Shown here: positions 48,890 to 60,584 of the stretch, piece by piece
Layout of the letters: each line of letters starts with the position of its first letter
Numbering within the stretch: position 1 is the first letter of the stretch
Assembly: GCA_007570785.1 (NCBI GenBank)
Contig: ML662449.1
Location: 7,938,856 to 8,002,855, forward strand
Origin: Antilocapra americana
Lineage: Eukaryota > Chordata > Mammalia > Artiodactyla > Antilocapridae
Direction of reading: 5' to 3'
DNA length: 64,000 bases
Translations under genes and position numbers: made by a program
Notes under the pieces: generated by a model
Databases searched by the model: none
The model's input: the letters and a program-made list of their open reading frames with translations, nothing else
Told to the model about the DNA's origin: nothing

Positions 48890-49560
48890 CTTCCCAGTTT
48901 GGATATCCATGTCCTAATCTCCAGAAGCTCTGAACTAGTTACCTTATAAGGCAAAAGGATTTTGTAGATGTGATTAAGGTAAGGGTCTTGAGATGAGATT
49001 ATCCTTCATTATCTGGGTAGGTCCACATACACACAAGGGTCCTTACCAGTGAAAGAGGGAGGCACAAGGGTCAGGGAATGAGAGGTGATGACAGGAGCAG
49101 AGGTTGGAGTGATCTGATGGCTGAAAGGGGCCTGCAATCCAAGGAGTGTAGGAGGTCTCTAAAAGCTGGAAAAAGCAAAGAATGGATTTTCCCCTTGAGT
49201 CTCCAGAAGAAACACAGCTCTGCTGACATCTTAATCTTAACCCCTAAAGATCCGTAGAAGGCATTGGCAACCCACTCCAGTACTCTTGCCTGGAAAATCC
49301 CATGGATGGCAGAGCCTGGTAGGCTGCAGTCCATGGGGTCGCTAAGTCAGACATGACTGAGCGACTTCACTTTCCCGCATTGTAGAAGGAAATGGCAACC
49401 CACTCCAGTGTTCTTACTTGAGAATCCCAGGGACGGGGGAGCCTGGTAGGCTGCCGTCTATAGGGTCGCACAGAGTCGGACACTACTGAGTGACTGAACT
49501 GAACTGAAAGATCAATATCAGACTTCTGACCTCCAGAACTATAAGATAATAAACTCATGT
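48890..49560 (+). repeat. Ancient MER-type repeat split by a SINE
   Basis: 'gatgtgattaaggtaagggt' and 'ctgctgacatcttaatctta' on the left continue as 'cagacttctgacctccagaa' and 'taagataataaactcatgtt' on the right. A similar element lies at 56010-57515. Confidence 0.5.
49253..49506 (+). mobile_element. Bov-A2 dimeric SINE with 7-bp target-site duplication
   Basis: Two Bov-A monomers ('gaaggcattggcaacccact', 'gaaggaaatggcaacccact') with the CACTTTC linker. AAAGATC flanks it at 49246-49252 and 49507-49513, inside an older repeat. Confidence 0.92.
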
Positions 49561-49794
49561 TGTTTTAAGTTCCCTCTCCCCCTGAAAAAAATAAAAATAA
49601 GAGACAGGAAGACTGTAAAACATGAGAAACTGTTCATGGTGCATTATGACATGAACAATTTAGAATCTATGTTGGTTATGATGGCAGCTATGAAATATAT
49701 TCATCTAGATAAGGACTCAGAAGTCATTTTTACAAATCAAATCGTTTAGAAACAAAAAGAATACATTGAAGAACAGTGGATGCAATTCATATAA

Positions 49795-50130
49795 TACACA
49801 TGTATGGATGTGAGAGTTGGATGGTGAAGAAGGCTGAGCACTGAAGAATTGATGCTTTTGATCTGTGGTGTTGGAGAAAACTCTTGAGAGTCCCTTGGAC
49901 TGCAAGGAGATCCAACCAGTCCATCCTAAAGGAGATTAGTCCTGGGTGTTCATTGGAAGGACTGATGTTGAAGCTGAAACTCCAATACTTTGGCCACCTC
50001 ATGTGAAGAGTTGACTCATTGGAAAAGACCCTAATGCTGGGAAGGATTGGGGGCAGGAGGAAAAGGGGACGACAGATGATGAGATGGCTGGATGGCATCC
50101 CTGACTCAATGGACATGGGTTTGGGTAGTC
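49795..50130 (+). mobile_element. BovB 3' fragment, lacking its tail
   Basis: 'atggatgtgagagttggatg', 'tcccttggactgcaaggaga' and 'gactcattggaaaagaccct' are sense BovB. The copy ends before the normal 3' terminus. Confidence 0.88.
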
Positions 50131-51808
50131 CATCTGAGCCTGACTCTTCCTGGAAGAGGGGACATGGGGACATGTATGTGCCTTCAGAACTCAGACAGCA
50201 TACCCTCTCACTGTGGACCCCCTCCCCATCTGTTAAGTAAAACAGGCTAAAAGAGTGGGAGCTAAGAAGGTGCTAAAACCTTTGTCAAAGGGGAAACAGG
50301 ACCAACCCTAGGAGTGTGATGAATCTGATGGTGAGCAGGGAGTTTCTAAGTGGCAGATTCTCTATCCAACAGGGTCCTGCATGGTTTCAGTGGCTGCCTC
50401 ATCTACCAGGTATCCAAAATGAGACACATGGAACAGATCAGAGCCAGCTGGATTCATAACTTGAAACAGAGATGTTTAGCCAAGCCTTGCCTAGGACACC
50501 CTACCTAGCTGACCACCGATGGGTGAAAAGAAATGCTTATTATTAAACACAACTGAGATTCTGTGGTTGTTCATAATAGTTGACTAATGCAGCAGACATT
50601 ATTGATCCTATATTTTTTCCCCGGGGTCCCTGAGAAGTTAATTAATTTACCTAAGGATCAGCCGTGCTCAGTCCAGCTCCCCACGCCATTCGCTACACTG
50701 GTACTCTAAGATGGATTAAGACAAGTGTGACCAAGCTCCTACACTGCCTGATGGGCATGGGTTAGAGAACTGGAGGAGGCTAGTTTCTAAGGATCTAAGT
50801 GGGAAGGCTCCTCTCTATATTTCTTCCTCAGGAAGTTCTTAGAGATTGCCGAGAACTTTGATCTTGGGGTGTGTGTGGGTTGGGAGTGGTTGTTGCTATG
50901 CCTAGTTTTATTGTTTACTGAGTGATTTCCTCAGAAGAGATGAACAACTGAGGAGGGAAGTCCCAGCTACAGAGCTCAAGCATGAAAGAAAGCATTATGG
51001 ATTTGGCTGCCTTATGTGGTTAGCTAAAAGGGCTCAAAAGACCCTGGAAGAATGCTGGTCTCACAGAGATGAACTCTGCCTGTGTATGTGTGTGAGAGGG
51101 TGGGGATTAGGATTCTGTACCCTAAAGCTCTACCATATGATACTCTTCACAATGAGAACAAATGAAAGACTTGATATTCATCTAAGACTTAGTTTTTGGT
51201 ATTTACCCACATTAAAACTCCCTCTTCCACATCCTATGCTTGTGTTTTCAATGAATCATATAATGTGAACAAATGTTCTAGAGAAAAAACTTTACTCAGA
51301 TCCAAACCAGAGACCCAGTCCTGGTCCTCCAGCATTTGCTAGCTACCTGGTTCTGATTGAAAGTTTACCTTGCTAAGGCTAGGTTTCCACATGAGCTCCC
51401 TGCCCTAACTACCTCACTCCAGAGAGCCAAATGAGACCTTGAAGGGAGAAACACACACTTTCATCAAACAGATGATAGAAGAGCTAATCCATGTAGTTCT
51501 GGAATAGAGGTCGTTGATGCACATCGATAACCTGGAAAGATGATTTTCAGTTTTCTTAGTTTTGCATTTGTGAAAAAAGAAAAGCATGTGGACCTCGTCT
51601 GTGTCATTGTCTGGCTGCTGTCTGTCCAGGTTAATACTAGTATGGTCAGTGTCCCCTGAAACCAGGCAAGACCTATAGGCAGAGATCAGCAGTTCAATTG
51701 TCCCTCTCACTTTTTGAATAAAATCATAAATTGGTTTTGAATTTGGCAAATGTTTTTCCTGAACCTATTGACTGATTTTTTTCTCATTTAATTTCTTGAT
51801 GTAATTTG
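50131..51808. other. Intergenic, no gene seen
   Basis: No repeat family or coding signature was recognised on either strand. Confidence 0.4.
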
Positions 51809-51809
51809 T

Positions 51810-52785
51810 TGTTGTTCAGTCACTCAGTCATGTGTGTGTTCAGTCACTCATTCTTTGCTACTCCACGGACTGCAGTGTACCAGGCTCCCCTGTCCTTCAT
51901 TATCTCGTGGACTTTGTTCAAATTCATGTCCATTGAGTTGTTGATGCTCTCTTACCATCTCATCCTCTGCCTCCCACTTCTCCTTTTGCTTTCAGTCTTT
52001 ACCAGCATCAGTCTTTTCCAATGTGCAGCCTCTTCACATCAGGTGGCCAAAGTATTGGAGCTTTAGTTTCAGCCTCAGTCCTTCCAATGAATATTCAGGG
52101 TTGATTTCCTTTAGGATAGACTGGTTTAATCTCCTTGCTGTCCAAGGAATTCTCAAGAGCATTCTTCAGCACCACAGTTTGAAAGTATCAATTCACTGGA
52201 GCTCAGCCTTCTTTATGGTTCAGTTCTCACATCCATACATGACTACCCTCAGTGATGTCTGACTCTTTGTGACCCCTTGGTCTGTAGCCTGCCAGGCTCC
52301 TCTGTCCACAGGATTTCCCAGACAAGAATACTTGAGTAAGTTGCCATTTCCTTCTCTGAGGGATCTTCCCGACCCAGGGATTGAACCTGGGTCTCCTGCA
52401 TTGCAGGAAGATTCTCTACCGACTGAGTCATCAAGGGAAGCCAGAAAAATCATACCTTTGACTCTACGGGCATTTGTTGGCAAAGTGACATCTCTGCTTT
52501 TTAACATGTGATCTAGTTTTGTCACAGTTTTCCTTCCAAGAAGCAAGCGTCTTTTAATTCCATGGCTGCAGTCACTGTCCGTAGTGATTTTGGAGCCCAA
52601 AAAATAAAATCTGTCACTGCTTCCACTTTTTCCCCTTCTATTTGCCATGAAGTGATGGCATGATCTTAGTTTTTGTAATCTTGAGTTTCAGGCCTCAAGA
52701 GGCTCTCCTCTTTCATCTCACCAGGCTCTTAAGTTCCTCTTCAGTTTTTGCCATTAGAGTGGTATTATCTGTGTGATATGATGAA
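51810..52785 (-). mobile_element. BovB fragment split by a SINE
   Basis: Antisense BovB from the 3' end ('gttgttgttcagtcactcag') to the RT region ('gccattagagtggtattatc'). A SINE occupies about 52248-52442. Confidence 0.9.
52248..52442 (-). mobile_element. Bov-tA SINE nested in BovB
   Basis: A complete antisense SINE body and head ('gccaggctcctctgtccaca', 'gactgagtcatcaagggaag') within the BovB copy. Confidence 0.9.
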
Positions 52786-53161
52786 TGATATCTATAAATA
52801 TTTGAATGTTAAATCACACTTGCATCCCTAACATAAACCCAATTAAATCCTGATATATTCCTTACGCATTGCTAAAATTTGATTTGTCAATATTTAGTCT
52901 AGAATTTTTGAACGTTCAGGAGTGAGATTGAGCTGTAATTTAACATTAGTATAAAACTGAAACAATTTGCTCATTAAAGACAAAAAAAGAATTTTTCCTC
53001 CCATCCCTCAGCACCAGAGACACCACAGCCCCATCACAAATGCTGGTTTCAACAGTCACTTGCCAGACCCTCAAAGCCCCATGACAAGGTCCTGATGGGG
53101 TCTGACATTAACTCAGCTTCCTCTCTAGCCTCTGGTCGAAGGTGGCATTTTAAGTCCACAT

Positions 53162-53392
53162 AGGACTTCCCTGGTAGTCTGGTGGTTAAGAATCCACCTG
53201 CCAATTCAAGGGACACAGATTCAATCCCTGGTCCGGGAAGATTTCACATGCAACTAAGTCCATCCGCCACAAATACTGAAGCCCACATGCCCTAGAGCCT
53301 GTGCTCTATAATAAGAGAAGCCACCTCAATGAGAAGCCCGTGTACTGCAAAAAGCCTGCGTGAAACAATGGGGACCCAACGCAGCCAAAAAA
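53162..53392 (+). mobile_element. CHR SINE, full length
   Basis: 'acttccctggtagtctggtg', 'aagcccacatgccctagagc', 'caatgagaagcccgtgtact' and the tail 'cgcagccaaaaaaa' match the CHR family end to end. Confidence 0.88.
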
Positions 53393-53904
53393 ATATTTGT
53401 GTATTAACTCCCCTCTCATCCATATTCCTTTAGAACTGAATAACACAAAAATAGAGTAAAATTTTGTTTTAGCACTAGGAAAGATGGAAGGTTGCCATTG
53501 AAAGGCCAGAAGCTGACAAGTTTTTGCTACCTACACTGTGATAAAGGACCAGGCTGAGGGAAGTGACAAGCAACCCATGATTCAAGCAAGGGAAATAAAA
53601 CATTTTGGGAAGAGCACATTAACGGGACAAAGGGCAAAGCCCCCAAAGGCTGGAAGTGAAGGGTGGTGATGACACTTGGATGCAGTGAAATTTCCAATGT
53701 ACAAATACCTCAACCCCAGAGCAGCTGACTGCAGCCCAAACGCCAGCTTCCATTGCACTCAGATGGCCTGGGAAAGACATTGCAATGGCAGATTTGAAGT
53801 GGAACATCCATTTCAGGCAAAGGTGATGCCTGAAAGTTAGTGCCCATACTAACTTCAGCTATACCATTGGGAAAGAAAACATTTGACACAGTGGAATTGC
53901 CCAG

Positions 53905-54395
53905 TGTAACAAGGAAGAGAAAACTGGCTGCACACTGGATCTCTCTTTTACTTTAACCTTTTCTTTTTGTTGCTTTTGTTATTATAATAGCTGTCTATAG
54001 CTGTAAGCATACATAATAGCGAGTCACAGGGAACCCTCCCCCTCTGCCTGACTGTGAAACTAAAGTGCCTTTGATCAGCTCACAGGGAGACAGTCTGACC
54101 CTGCCCACCTGTGAAAGACTGCAGAAAAGAAGAAATTAACACATCCCCTCTCCTGATGCTGGCCAAGTGAGGAGATAGTTTGCAAGATAAATGGCCTTTT
54201 TACTTTACTTCCTCACCTTCTCCCCTTCTCTGCTCTATAACAGAAACTGACCCCCAAAACATGGCTGTTTTGAGACACCAGTCTGTCATCCTCTAGTTCT
54301 GCTGGCTTTACAAATAAAGTATTCCTTGCCTCAAAACCACATCTTTCGATTTATTGGCCTGTTGTACAGTGAGTAGAGTGAGCTTGGACTCAATG
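53905..54395 (+). mobile_element. ERV LTR, probably solo
   Basis: A bovid LTR with U3 text, poly(A) signal AATAAA at 54313-54318 and a U5 that reads 'gatttattggcctgttgtac' and 'gagcttggactca'. The 5' boundary (near 53908, TGTAACA) and the 3' boundary (near 54392) are estimates. No viral coding sequence flanks it. Confidence 0.65.
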
Positions 54396-54959
54396 GCTCT
54401 AGAACTGAGGCCACCTCCAGTCAGAGATGCAAATACTGCCCCGTTCAGAATGGCAGAGAGTGGAGTGGAGGGCAGTTGTCACGGACAGAACCTGACTGCC
54501 AGCGGCTTCCGGATTTTCAAGAGTAAAGGGCTTACAGAGTATGCTGGGCTTCCATCCTTGTTCCAACCAAGTAAAGAGCTGTAAGAAAATGGGTGTCAGT
54601 ATGGCCCCCTAACTAGAGAATCTTACTAAGTAGAAGACCCAACTAACTTCAGGTAATAAAACATAAAAAGAAAACCTTGTGTCCAGTTGGGACACCCCAA
54701 ATATGCTACCATTGTTTTGGAGCTCTCTCCATACTATTAAGGGGTAGCATATAACAAGCAGTAAGAGATTTGAAGAAAATTGGAGGAGAATTTTAGTTGT
54801 CAAAATTAATTGTGTGCATCAGACACACACTGAAATCATTTGGAGGGTCGCTCAGCTGAGATTGCATAGGTGCCATGAAGTCTTGTCCTATGTCCCATGT
54901 GATTTTTATCTAAATTCAGTTTAGGTAACATTTATCTTTATCTAAACTTAGTTTTCTGG

Positions 54960-56010
54960 GTTTAGATACTAACTTCTTTTACATAGAAAGATATTTACTT
55001 TGTACCTTTTTGGTTGGTTCCAAAATTTTCAGGAATGGATGTAAATTGAGGCAATATGATGCTTTGTTTAGAACTGTATCAGGAATTGTTTGCCTTTGCA
55101 ACAAAATCGCTTCACCAGTGAACACAGCTCATGGTATTTAAACCACTGAAAACAGATACTGACATGACTCTGCATGTCATTGTGATTCTATGTTAAGATG
55201 CAAGCATATAATATTGAAGTTCTTCATATTTTATTTTCATGTATTTAGTCTTAAAAATTGATGGATATGGTGTAAATTTTCCCCTCTCCTCTCTCTAACT
55301 TAGCTAGTTTCTTTTAGCAATTCCTACAGGGATTTTTAGTTTCATATACTTTGGATCTATGTAATTCGGTACAAAAAGTTTATGCCTATTAGGTCTTCCG
55401 TGTGGATTACATGTTCCATCATCACAAAAGTCTTCCTATTACTTTATTTACTGATTTTGCCAGAAGTTGTACTTGGCAGTAATAATATCACCACCTGATT
55501 TTATTATTTATTTTAAATATACCCATACATCCTTGACTATTTTTTTCTGACATATCAGTATTTCTTTGTATTGTTTTAGCTGGTCTAATCTGGATTTTTA
55601 AACAAAGTCTTGAGTTTTTATCTCTTAATAAAATAATATGATATGGTCACTTAAACAAAATTTTTAACTTGAAATAATTTTAGATTTATAGAGGAGTTGT
55701 GAAGATAGTACAGAAAATTCCCATATACCCTTCACCTAGTTTCTTCTAGTAAGTATGCATATCTTATATGATCATGGCACAATAATCAAAACTGGGAAAT
55801 AAATGTTAAGACAATGCTAATAATATTAAGAAACTAACATTGTCATGGTTTTTTTAAAAAATAACCTCCAGATTTTATTTGCACTTTACCAGTGTTTATG
55901 TTTAATGTCTCTTTTTTTAACTCCAGGATCCCATCCAGGACACCACACAGCATTTAGTCATCTCCTTAGTCTCCACCATCTATGACAGTTTCTCAGTCTC
56001 TTGGGAGTAG
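54960..56010 (-). mobile_element. Ancient L1 3' region
   Basis: 'agatttatagaggagttgtg', 'cccatatacccttcacctag' and 'ggatcccatccaggacacca' are a well-known ancient mammalian repeat block, probably L1-type 3' sequence in antisense. The part left of 55650 is only tentatively included. Confidence 0.4.
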
Positions 56011-56011
56011 G

Positions 56012-57518
56012 TTGGATTGGGTCTTACAGAAAGATCTGTCCAAGCCCCAACTCCTGGTACCTGTGAATGTGACCTAATTTGGAAGTAGAGTTTTCGTAGA
56101 TTTAAGCTAAGAATCTTGGGATAAGATTATCTTGGATTCAGAGTGGATCCTAAATCCAATGATTGGTGTCCTGGTAAGCGAAAGGAGAGAAAGGTTTGAG
56201 ACATATAAGGAAGGAAGAAGGGGCATATGAAGATGAGGAAGAGAGTGGAGTTAGGCTTCTTAAAGCTGAGAAACACCACAAGTCACCAGAAACTGGAAGA
56301 AGAAAAGCAAGATTTGCTGGGGTCCAGCCTCGGCGGGTCCAGGGGTCTTGAGGGATGAGTGGCATTGGCGAAGAAGTAAGCTGAGTTGATGTGGTGATGG
56401 AGCAGTCTCTCTCTTTATTGTTGCTGGTTTACAGTTTTTATACCCAAGAAACACACCCATTAAGTCACATATTATTCTATACAATCTTGTTTTCTGCCTA
56501 CCATCAACAACTTTAACGTTAAGCTCATCTTCCTTGCAGAAGTTGGATTTCTGCATAATTAGATTTAACAATAGTATGTTTACCAGTTGATTGTCTTCAG
56601 CATACTTCATTCAATCATGATAAATACATCAATCTAAGTAGAAAGGTTACATTTCTCTTATTAGGTGCAACTATGTAGAAGCTAGAGAGAAGGGCTTAAG
56701 CTTGAAACTGTTTTATTCTAGTAATCTACTCCGGTTCTTACAAGGAAAGAGGAAAGAGGATAGAGACAGTTTAGAAAGAGGAAAGAGGATAAGACAGTTT
56801 AGAAAGAGGACTAAGAGACAGTCTAGCAGCACTGCTTTAGCAATAAAACCTTATTAACCTTATAGCTACTATAATGAATTCCTATGTCTACATTATCCTA
56901 AAGCAATCAATATCTCTAACTATGCTGGCCACAGTTATGAGCATTCCTAAGTCCCATTCTAGCCTGGTTTCTTCAAGGAAGAGAGCCTCCTCCGTGGAGT
57001 GGTCAGGGGAGTGGGAGGTGGAAAGGTGACCCAAGTACGAGCCCTTCTGGTGGTGGCCTTGCCATGACCCCCAGAGAACTCTTGGTAAACTCCCCAGTAA
57101 CTAGTAGGAGGTGTAGTAATCTATTTAAATGTCCCTTTCATTCCTCCTTAGCCCCCCGGGGAAGGCAATCCACCATCCCAGATCCTCTGGTGGATAAGGT
57201 CTGGGGGGAATTATCTCAGGATGAATTCTTTCCAACTGGGACTGACCTACTGAGATGAGCCAATGTTCCGAGCAAGGACAGAACTCCCAAGAAAAATACC
57301 TGGCCGGGGTGGGGGGGGGGAGGGGGGGAGCTTGCCCAGGATGCCCCGATAAAGAAAGTTAGCTTTGCAATTACTTTCTTAGTCTCGTGACCTTCTCATC
57401 CGAGCAAGGGGGCATCCTGATGGCTCCTGGCAAAGATTCTTCCCACAGTCTTTGCTGACATGTTAATTTCAGACTTTTGGCCTCAACATTATAAGAAAAT
57501 AAATATCTGCTATTTTAA
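56012..57518 (+). repeat. Ancient MER-type repeat split by an LTR
   Basis: 'gtgacctaatttggaagtag' and 'cctaaatccaatgattggtg' on the left (to 56314) continue after the LTR with 'cagtctttgctgacatgtta' and 'agaaaataaatatctgctat'. The split is explained by the class II LTR at 56315-57432. Confidence 0.6.
56315..57432 (-). mobile_element. Solo class II (betaretrovirus-like) LTR with 6-bp target-site duplication
   Basis: An 1118-bp unit bracketed by AAGATT at 56309-56314 and 57433-57438. On the minus strand it starts TGCCAG and ends CCCAGCA. The poly(A) signal AATAAA is at 56419-56414, about 100 bp before the end, as in R-U5. U3 contains tandem direct repeats (about 56753-56826) and a G run (57306-57328). 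A 6-bp duplication is typical of class II ERVs. There are no internal viral genes, so the provirus was lost by LTR-LTR recombination. A 116-codon minus frame (56260-56610) crosses the LTR edge and is not a gene. Confidence 0.85.
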
Positions 57519-57519
57519 G

Positions 57520-57742
57520 GGCTTCCCCAGTGGCTCAGCAGTAAAGAATTCACCTGCAAGGTAGGAGCTATAGGAGACACAGGTTCAATTCCTGGGTCGA
57601 GACGATCCCCTGGAGGAGGGCATAGCAATCCACTCCAGTAGTCTTGCCTGGAGAAGCCCATGGACAGAGGAGCCTGGCAGGCTACAGTCTATAGGGTCTC
57701 AAAGAGTCAGACAGGACTGGAGCGACTTAGCATATACAGCAC
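57520..57742 (+). mobile_element. Bov-tA SINE with 8-bp target-site duplication
   Basis: A complete unit ('gcttccccagtggctcagca', 'aatccactccagtagtcttg'). ATTTTAAG occurs at 57512-57519 and 57743-57750. Confidence 0.92.
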
Positions 57743-57838
57743 ATTTTAAGGCAGTGGGTGTGTGGCAATTTTTTTTAGCAGCCCTGAGAAATGAATACAA
57801 GAACTCTGACACTTTTGAAGAGTACTATTAAATACTTT

Positions 57839-58062
57839 GTAGTTCCCAGCTGGTGCTAATGGTGAAGAACCTGTCTGACAATTCAGGAGACACAAGAGAC
57901 ATTGGTTTGATCCCTGAGTCAGAAAGATCTCCTGGAGAAGGGCATGGCCATCCATTCCAGTATTCTTGCCTGGAGAATCCCATGGACAGAGAAGCATGGT
58001 GGGCTACAGTCCATGGGGTCACGAAGAGCCAGGCATGACTAAAGTGACTTAGCACAAGCACA
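57839..58062 (+). mobile_element. Bov-tA SINE
   Basis: A complete unit ('gtgctaatggtgaagaacct', 'gtgggctacagtccatgggg'), about 95 bp after the previous SINE in the same orientation. Confidence 0.9.
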
Positions 58063-58451
58063 TTATATATTTTATAAAATGCTCATTATTTGGGGTTTAT
58101 CTGATATTTTGTTATGATTATGCTGGGGTTATTGATTTTGGGGAAGGAGATCAGATAAATATATACATCATATCAGAGGGCATATAGTATTTACATGACT
58201 TAGTACTGGTGCTGTTCACCCTGATCACAAAGTGGTCTCTGTCAGTTTTCTCCATTGTAAAGTTACTAGTTTTTCTTTCCACATTTGATTTATTAGAAGC
58301 AAGTCACTGAATCAACACATACTCAAGGGGTAGGAATTAAGTTCCACCTCTGTAACTTTATGTTCTGCCTTCAGTCTTGGAACTGACACACATTTTTAAA
58401 AAATAGACTTATGAAATTATAGGCAATTTAAATAAATAATAGTAATATCAA

Positions 58452-58720
58452 TGTTGTTGTTGTTTGGTCACTAAGTCATGTCTGACTCTTTGCAACCCCG
58501 TGAACCACAGCTTGCCAGGCTCCTCTGTCTTTTGCAATCTCCCTAAGTTTGTTCAAACTCATATCCATTGAGTCAACGAGGCCATCCAACTATCTCATCC
58601 TCTGTCGTCCCCTTCTCCTCCTGCCCTCAATCTTTCCCAGCATCAGGGTCTTTTCCAATGAGTTGACTCTGCACATCAGATGGCCAATGGTTTGGAGCTT
58701 CAGCATCAGTCCTTCCCAAT
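58452..58720 (-). mobile_element. BovB 3' fragment
   Basis: Antisense BovB from the GTTGTTGTT-type tail ('ggtcactaagtcatgtctga') to 'agcttcagcatcagtccttc'. Confidence 0.88.
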
Positions 58721-58724
58721 GTAA

Positions 58725-59420
58725 TGTGAATAGTACCTGTTGGAAATGAAGGAATAAAGTTGAATCAGTTATACACAGGAAGAAATTAAGAAATTAGTAA
58801 ATGTTTATACTATTTAATAATGGAAAGAATGATAAAGATAAATTAAGTCATTAACTCAATAAATTAGAAACGAATAACAAACTTGAGGAGAATAAGAATG
58901 AATAAACAATATTAAAGAACGTGACATATTACAAAAGAGAATTGATAAGCAAATTCTAGAGCTTTTTCTTTGGTTTGGAACAGGGTCCACTGCTATGATG
59001 ACAGTTGCAAAAGTCACCTTGATGAACCTTTGCAGCTTTGACAGGAATCTGGACCAGGAGTCCTTGGCAAAGCAGGAGGTTCCGCCTTAGCCTCATGTTG
59101 GGCAATTACAAGTTTTATGAGGGGAAATTCTTTCAAGTCTCTAAGTTACGATTAGGACCAGACCTCCTATTTGGGCACTAAAAGCTATAACTCAGTAAGT
59201 TCTGTAGACACTGAGGAGTGTTCCAGGTTCATTGAAGGAAAGCTGACATTCTTATGACATTCCTAATTCATGACCATGGTTTATCTGCATTTATTGAGTT
59301 TACTTAATGTCTCTCAACAAAATTTCCATAGAAGTCTGGTAGATCTTTAATTTATTACTTAGTAAGATTGTATCCTATCTTGGCTTGAATTTCTGCAGTG
59401 TTTCCTTATTTTAAAATTTT
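58725..59420. other. Intergenic, no gene seen
   Basis: AT-rich. A denser patch near 58960-59170 is not recognised. Confidence 0.4.
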
Positions 59421-59424
59421 TGCA

Positions 59425-59758
59425 AAGTTCTAACAGTTGCCTAAAAAGTTCATCGTGATCTGGTGCCCCATTATCTCTGTACCTTCATCTCCTACTCCTC
59501 ATTTTGCTTCTTCTGCTTCAGCCCCACTAACCTCCTTACTATATTTCTAACGTGCCAGGCATACTTCTGCCTTAGGCCTTACCACTGGCTATTCCCTTTG
59601 CCCTTAATACTTTTCTCTCCAAAATATTGCTGACTCCTTTATCTCCTTCATTCTTTGTTCACATGTCACCTGCTCTGCATTTTTCCCTTAGCATTTCTAA
59701 TTTTATATCCTATTCATTAATAGTACACAATATTATCATAACAAATATCCTATTTATT
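59425..59758 (-). repeat. L2 LINE remnant
   Basis: 'ggccttaccactggctattc', 'ttgttcacatgtcacctgct' and 'cttagcatttctaattttat' follow antisense L2 near its 3' end. Confidence 0.6.
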
Positions 59759-59760
59759 TC

Positions 59761-59905
59761 TTTTTTTTTTTTAGGGTGAAGAGTTTATTTAACAATTCAG
59801 AGACACATTTTGCTGAAACATGGAATTTTTATTACTAATCTGTTTGCTTAATATTTCAGTCTATATACAAGCCTTGCTACATTCAAGATTCTCCAGACCA
59901 AACCT
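59761..59905 (-). pseudogene. Short 3'-end retrocopy with poly(A) tail, parent unknown
   Basis: On the minus strand, 3' UTR-like DNA leads to AATAAA at 59789-59784 and, 11 bases later, into an A run (59772-59761). This is the structure of a severely 5'-truncated retrocopy. Only about 130 bp remain, and I do not recognise the parent mRNA. Confidence 0.45.
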
Positions 59906-59918
59906 GGATTTCTCACAT

Positions 59919-60042
59919 TAGGAAATGGCAACCCACTCCAGTATTCTTGCCTGGAAAATTCCATGGACAGGAGTCTGGTGGGCTACAGTCCATGGGATCG
60001 CAAAGAGTTGGACACAAATGAGCACACACACACACACATGCC
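59919..60042 (+). mobile_element. SINE body fragment with CA tail
   Basis: A BovB-derived body only ('ggcaacccactccagtattc', 'cgcaaagagttggacacaaa'), ending in a (CA)n run. Confidence 0.85.
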
Positions 60043-60474
60043 TGGGATACCATCTCCTCTGCTTCATGACATCAGTGAAAATCCTACACAACCAAGTTTC
60101 CCTATATTTCTATTTCTCACTCCCTCTCCCCCACAATTTTAAACTAGCTTTTCCAAAATAAATCTAGATGCCTCACATAGGAATCTCAAAGGTATGTGTC
60201 CCACATCAAGGTCACTATTGTCCCTTACAAATGGGCTTCCTCTGATGCACTTATGGTAGTTAATCCATTTACTCATCTGCCAAGTGTCCTAACACCCCTG
60301 AGATCCATCTCCCTCACTACTCATATCTACTCTATTGTCAAGCCCAGGTATTTCTCCTTGTTCTCTCTCTCTCTTGAGGCCCCACCCCACCCTTTTCTCC
60401 AGCCCACACGTCTCCATCATGCTTGCCTAGTATGGTTTCAACTGAGTGATGATTTACTATGAAGGGTCAGCAAG

Positions 60475-60575
60475 TGGAATTCTGCCTTGGCGCAGATTTG
60501 GTCTGCCACTTTCTGTCTGGACTTGGTCAAAGTATTTTACTTCTCGATTTACTAATCTGTAAGCTATGGATAATA
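60475..60575 (+). repeat. MIR, interrupted by L1
   Basis: 'ctggacttggtcaaagtatt' and 'actaatctgtaagctatgga' are sense MIR. The likely 3' end reappears at 61605-61665 ('gcaatagtgctatacatgta') after the L1. Confidence 0.5.
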
Positions 60576-60584
60576 TTTTTTTTT

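Noticed and set aside
56260..56610. 116-codon minus-strand frame
   Set aside because: It crosses the exact LTR boundary set by the target-site duplication and has no viral or host domain.
13022..60042. tRNA genes suggested by A/B-box-like sequence in the SINEs
   Set aside because: The heads are tRNA-Glu-derived SINE sequence without a full cloverleaf.
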